Positions 60,711 through 64,000 of a DNA stretch of 64,000 nucleotides are shown here, in pieces. Source of the stretch: Micromonospora chokoriensis (GTDB lineage: Bacteria; Actinomycetota; Actinomycetes; Mycobacteriales; Micromonosporaceae); the NCBI RefSeq assembly GCF_900091505.1, contig NZ_LT607409.1, positions 2,232,001 through 2,296,000 of the forward strand. Direction: 5' to 3'. The notes below the pieces were generated by a model. That model did not search any database. It was not told where the DNA came from and worked only from the letters and a program-made list of their open reading frames with translations. Position 1 is the first letter of the stretch; each line of letters begins with the position of its first letter. A program made the position numbers and the translations under genes.

Positions 60711-62423
60711 ATGGCGGTCAGCAGCATCCCGGCCCGTTCCGAGGACCCGACGGCTCGTCCGACCCGCGCGCCGCGCCGGCCACGGGGTGAGGGTCAGTGG
60801 GCGCTCGGCCACCGCGAACCGCTCAACCCCAACGAGCGGATCAAGAAGGACGACGACCCGCTCAACGTCCGGGCCCGCATCGAGACGATCTACGCGCACC
60901 GCGGCTTCGCCTCCATCGACCCGCAGGACCTGCGCGGCCGGTTCCGCTGGTGGGGCCTCTACACCCAGCGCAAGGCGGGCATCGACGGCGGGCGCACCGC
61001 CGTGCTGGAGCCGCACGAGCTGGAGGACGAGTTCTTCATGCTCCGGGTCCGCATCGACGGTGGTCAGCTCAGCCTGGCCCAGTTGCGGGTGATCGCGGAC
61101 ATCTCCCGGGAGTTCGCACGGGACACCGCCGACATCACCGACCGACAGAACATCCAATACCACTGGATCCGCGTCGAGGACATGCCGGAGATCTGGCGTC
61201 GGCTGGAGTCGGTCGGCCTGCAGACCACCGAGGCCTGCGGCGACTGCCCTCGGATCGTGCTGGGCAGCCCGGTCGCCGGGGTGGCCCGCGACGAGCTGCT
61301 CGACCCGACCCCGGCGATCGACGAGATCGTCGCACGGTACGTCGGCGACAAGCAGTTCTCCAACCTGCCCCGCAAGTTCAAGACGTCGATCTCCTGGCTG
61401 GTCGACACCCCGTACGAGTCGAACGACATCGCGTTCCTCGGTGTCGACCACCCCGAGCACGGCCCCGGCTTCGACGTCTGGGTCGGCGGTGGCCTCTCCA
61501 CCAACCCGATGCTCGCCCAACGGCTCGGCGTCTGGGTGCCGCTGGCCGAGGTGCCGGACGTGTGGGCCGGTGTCGTCGGCATCTTCCGCGACTACGGCTA
61601 CCGCCGGCTGCGCAACCGGGCCCGGCTGAAGTTCCTGGTGGCCGACTGGGGTGTGGAGCGCTTCCGGGAGGTCCTGGAGAAGGACTACCTCGGCCGCACG
61701 TTGCTGGACGGTCCGGCGCCGACCCTGCCGTCGAAGCCGATCGACCACGTGGGCGTGCACGAGCAGGCCGACGGGCGGCACTACGTGGGCGCCGCCCCGG
61801 TGGTCGGGCGGGTCTCCGGCGCGCAGCTCAGCCGGCTGGCCGACGTGGTCGAGGCGCACGGCAGCGACCGGGTGCGCCTCACCGCGTACCAGAAGCTGCT
61901 GGTGCTCGACGTGCCGTCGGAGCGGACGGAGTCGCTCGTCGACGCGCTGCGCGGGATCGGTCTGGAGGCCCGTCCCTCGGCGTGGCGGCGCGGCACGATG
62001 GCGTGCACCGGCATCGAGTACTGCAAGCTCGCGATCGTCGAGACGAAGGCCCGCGGCGAGGAGTTGGTGGCCCGGCTGGAGCAGCGGTTGCGCGACTTCG
62101 ACGCGGACATCTCGATCCACATCAACGGCTGCCCGAACGCCTGCGCGCGCACCCAGGTCGCCGACATCGGGCTCAAGGGTCAGCTGGTGGTCGGCCCGGA
62201 CGGTCGGCAGGTGGAGGGCTTCCAGGTGCACCTGGGCGGCGGGCTGGGCATGGCCCAGGGGCAGACCGCCGGGTTCGGGCGCAAGCTGCGCGGCCTGAAG
62301 ACCACCGCGGAGGAGCTTCCGGAGTACGTGGAACGGCTGGCCCGTCGTTACCTGGCCGGTCGGAGCGAGGGCGAGACGTTCGCCAACTGGGTGATCAGAG
62401 TCGACGAGGAGGACCTGCGGTGA
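60711..62423 (+). CDS. sir: Ferredoxin-dependent sulfite reductase
   Basis: A 570-aa siroheme/[4Fe-4S] reductase. The cluster ligands are CTGIEYC (Cx5C) and NGCPNAC (Cx3C); TTEACGDCPRIVLGS and the two ferrodoxin-like repeats complete the fold. It reduces sulfite to sulfide for cysteine synthesis. The related nitrite reductase is the alternative, but the neighbouring cysH makes sulfite the likely substrate. ATG 60711 has AACGGAGGACG upstream. The following gene overlaps by four bases. Confidence 0.92.
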   Translation: MAVSSIPARSEDPTARPTRAPRRPRGEGQWALGHREPLNPNERIKKDDDPLNVRARIETIYAHRGFASIDPQDLRGRFRWWGLYTQRKAGIDGGRTAVLEPHELEDEFFMLRVRIDGGQLSLAQLRVIADISREFARDTADITDRQNIQYHWIRVEDMPEIWRRLESVGLQTTEACGDCPRIVLGSPVAGVARDELLDPTPAIDEIVARYVGDKQFSNLPRKFKTSISWLVDTPYESNDIAFLGVDHPEHGPGFDVWVGGGLSTNPMLAQRLGVWVPLAEVPDVWAGVVGIFRDYGYRRLRNRARLKFLVADWGVERFREVLEKDYLGRTLLDGPAPTLPSKPIDHVGVHEQADGRHYVGAAPVVGRVSGAQLSRLADVVEAHGSDRVRLTAYQKLLVLDVPSERTESLVDALRGIGLEARPSAWRRGTMACTGIEYCKLAIVETKARGEELVARLEQRLRDFDADISIHINGCPNACARTQVADIGLKGQLVVGPDGRQVEGFQVHLGGGLGMAQGQTAGFGRKLRGLKTTAEELPEYVERLARRYLAGRSEGETFANWVIRVDEEDLR

Positions 62424-62581
62424 GCAGCGAGAACCGAGCGGCACCCCTGTACTGCCCGTACTGCGGCGAGGAGGACCTGCGGCCGCACGAGGCGGGGCAC
62501 GGCGCGTGGGAGTGCCACGCCTGCACCCGCGTGTTCTCGGTGAAGTTCACCGGCCTGCTCTCCCGGGCGGTGACCCGATGA
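62420..62581 (+). CDS. Small zinc-ribbon protein in the sulfur operon
   Basis: A 53-aa protein with YCPYCGEEDL and ECHACTRVFSVKF, two CxxC pairs forming a likely zinc ribbon. The GTG overlaps the sulfite reductase stop and its TGA overlaps the cysH start (ATGA), so it is firmly inside the operon. Similar tiny proteins occur next to sulfite reductases in actinobacteria. Function unknown; an adaptor or assembly role is a guess. Confidence 0.82.
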   Translation: MSSENRAAPLYCPYCGEEDLRPHEAGHGAWECHACTRVFSVKFTGLLSRAVTR

Positions 62582-63339
62582 GTCTCGTCTCCGCCGCGAG
62601 TCTGCGCCTGGTCGGTCCGGGTGGCCCGACGCCGACCGACCCGACCCGGCGCGACCCGGACGAGCTGCGCGCCCTGGCCGAGCAGGCCGCCCGGGACCTG
62701 GAGGGCGCACCGGCCCTGGAGATCGCCCGCTGGGCGGCGCAGACCTTCGGCGACCGGTTCTGCGTCACCAGTTCGATGGCCGACGCCGTGCTGGCCCACC
62801 TGGTGTCCCGGGTGGCACCGGGCGTGGACGTGGTCTTCCTCGACACCGGTCTGCACTTCCCCGAGACGTTGCGGGTGCGCGACGAGGTCGCCCGGACGCT
62901 CCCGGTGAACGTGCGGTCGATCCGGCCGCGGCTCACCGTCGGTCAGCAGGACGGCCAGTACGGCCCCCGGCTGTTCAACAAGTCGCCGGACGACTGCTGC
63001 CAGCTGCGCAAGGTGGAGCCGCTGGAGCGGGCGTTGACCGGGTACGACGCCTGGGCCGCGGGCCTGCGCAGGGACGAGTCACCGACCCGGGCCAACACGC
63101 CGGTGGTGACGTTCGACGCGCGGCGCGGCAAGGTCAAGGTCAACCCGATCGCGGCGTGGTCGCAGCGGGACGTGGACGCCTACATCGCCCGCTTCAACGT
63201 CCCGGTCAACGAACTGTTCAAGCAGGGCTACGGGTCGATCGGCTGCTGGCCGTGCACCCGCCGCACCAAGGCCGGCGAGGACGCGCGGGCCGGCCGGTGG
63301 GCCATGTTCGAGAAGACCGAGTGCGGCCTGCACGTCTGA
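62578..63339 (+). CDS. cysH: APS reductase
   Basis: A 253-aa enzyme of the adenylylsulfate type. Cysteine pairs DDCCQLRK and GCWPCTRR bind a [4Fe-4S] cluster, which marks APS rather than PAPS reductase. The C-terminal ECGLH carries the catalytic cysteine, and TSSMADAVLAHL is the substrate P-loop region. It reduces APS to sulfite, which the upstream reductase then converts to sulfide. ATG overlaps the zinc-ribbon stop. Confidence 0.93.
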   Translation: MSLVSAASLRLVGPGGPTPTDPTRRDPDELRALAEQAARDLEGAPALEIARWAAQTFGDRFCVTSSMADAVLAHLVSRVAPGVDVVFLDTGLHFPETLRVRDEVARTLPVNVRSIRPRLTVGQQDGQYGPRLFNKSPDDCCQLRKVEPLERALTGYDAWAAGLRRDESPTRANTPVVTFDARRGKVKVNPIAAWSQRDVDAYIARFNVPVNELFKQGYGSIGCWPCTRRTKAGEDARAGRWAMFEKTECGLHV

Positions 63340-64000
63340 CCTCACCGGCGTCGACCCCGACCGGCCCCGGTGCGGCCGGCGGGGCCGACCCGGTGGTGCT
63401 GGTCGCGCACGGCAGCCGCGATCCGCGAGCGGCCGAAGCCACCGAGGCGCTGGCCCGGGCGGTGTCGGCGGCCCGTCCGGGCACGCCGGTGTGGGCGAGC
63501 TGGCTGGACCACACCGAGCCGGGGCCGACAGCGGTGTTGCGTGGCCTGGCCGCAGCCGGTCACCGGCGGGCGGTGCTGGTGCCGCTGCTGCTGACTGCCG
63601 CGTACCACCATCGGGTGGACATCCCGGCGGCGGTCGCCGCGGCGGCGCAGCCCGGACCACCGCTGGCGGTGCGGGTGACCGACGTGCTCGGTCCGGCGGA
63701 CGGGACGGTCGACGCGGGGCTGCTGGGCGGGTTGCGTCGCCGGCTCGACGAGGCGGGTCCGGGCCGCTTCGACGCGCTGGTGCTGGCGGCGGCGGGCACC
63801 CGTGACGCGCGGGCGCGCTGTTCGGTGGGTCGGGTCGCGGACGCGCTCGCCGCCGAGTTCCGGGTGCCCTGCCGGGTGGCGTACGCCTCGGCGGCCCCGC
63901 CGTCGGCCGGCGTGGCGGTGTCCCGGCTCCGGGCTGCCGGCGCGCGGCGGGTCGCGGTGTGCGCGTACTTCCTGGCGCCGGGCCTGTTCCACGACGCGGT
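63321..64000 (+). CDS. Sirohydrochlorin ferrochelatase-like protein (partial)
   Basis: The frame is open to the window end. GTG 63321 overlaps the cysH end by 19 bases and gives a start VRPARLTSPAS, then PVVLVAHGSRDPRAAEATEAL, the CbiX/SirB signature. A second GLFHDA-type segment appears near the end. The enzyme inserts iron into sirohydrochlorin to make siroheme for the sulfite reductase upstream, which fits the operon. The start is uncertain because no ribosome-binding site is clear; GTG codons near 63392 are alternatives. Confidence 0.82.
   Translation, partial: MRPARLTSPASTPTGPGAAGGADPVVLVAHGSRDPRAAEATEALARAVSAARPGTPVWASWLDHTEPGPTAVLRGLAAAGHRRAVLVPLLLTAAYHHRVDIPAAVAAAAQPGPPLAVRVTDVLGPADGTVDAGLLGGLRRRLDEAGPGRFDALVLAAAGTRDARARCSVGRVADALAAEFRVPCRVAYASAAPPSAGVAVSRLRAAGARRVAVCAYFLAPGLFHDA

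Overview
This is a high-GC actinobacterial chromosome segment, most likely from the Micromonosporaceae (Micromonospora-like). Supporting signs are GTG/TTG starts, whiB-type regulators, a sigR/rsrA pair, DUF397/XRE pairs, leaderless promoters, and a gene order that follows the mycobacterial blocks nudC-mrx1-uvrD2-whiB7-ABC1 kinase-DUF2342-PDZ protease-UPF0182 and aroA-rsgA / sigH-rshA-biotinyl protein-pdtaS. The synteny is recalled, not searched. There is no rRNA, CRISPR array, transposase or prophage.

Layout. 1-4.4 kb: the end of a DEAD-box helicase, then a minus-strand operon for a sulfonate-type ABC importer whose last gene is an Rrf2 regulator; the promoter region carries a TTCCTAC-N7-GTAGGAA palindrome. 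4.4-8.1 kb: a paired M16 peptidase and a NudC-type Nudix hydrolase. 8.2-11.5 kb: an accessory islet (unknown protein, DUF397, XRE-DUF5753, MFS exporter) inserted between nudC and mrx1. 11.5-18 kb: mrx1, uvrD2, whiB7 with a readable terminator/antiterminator leader, a UbiB-type kinase, a ThiF-like protein, three DnaA-box-like 9-mers and a small zinc-ribbon protein. 18.5-27.4 kb: YgjP-type metallopeptidase, a 13-bp minisatellite, DUF2342, Lon-like PDZ protease, UPF0182, and an ECF sigma factor with its partner.

27.5-31.8 kb: two identical initiator tRNA genes, each with its own terminator, a sugar-binding lipoprotein, purC and a second XRE/DUF397 pair. 31.8-39.4 kb: glpK, a PRPP synthetase, a histidine kinase/response regulator, an RsbW-like kinase, a STAS-HATPase fusion and an SDR. 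39.5-46.4 kb: glycosyltransferase, DMT transporter, hisN-rsgA-aroA (rsgA apparently starts at CTG), a SRAP protein and a WhiB protein.

46.5-56.8 kb: hydrolase, sigR with a sigR-type promoter and a long N-terminal extension, rsrA, the 24-aa ribosomal protein bL37, a biotinyl carrier, GNAT, TetR/MFS, TPR protein, SIS isomerase and a PdtaS-like kinase. 56.8-64 kb: membrane glycosyltransferase, aldo-keto reductase, ArsR regulator, and a sulfite/APS-reduction operon headed by a 28-codon cysteine-type leader peptide and running off the window end in a sirohydrochlorin chelatase.

Together the genes are mostly core housekeeping, thiol/redox and stress regulation, and sulfur assimilation at both ends. 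The most informative non-coding signals are the whiB7 attenuator, the Rrf2-type palindrome, the sulfur leader peptide and the sigR autoregulatory promoter. Coordinates, starts and motifs were read by eye; family names rest on recognised motifs, not database searches.
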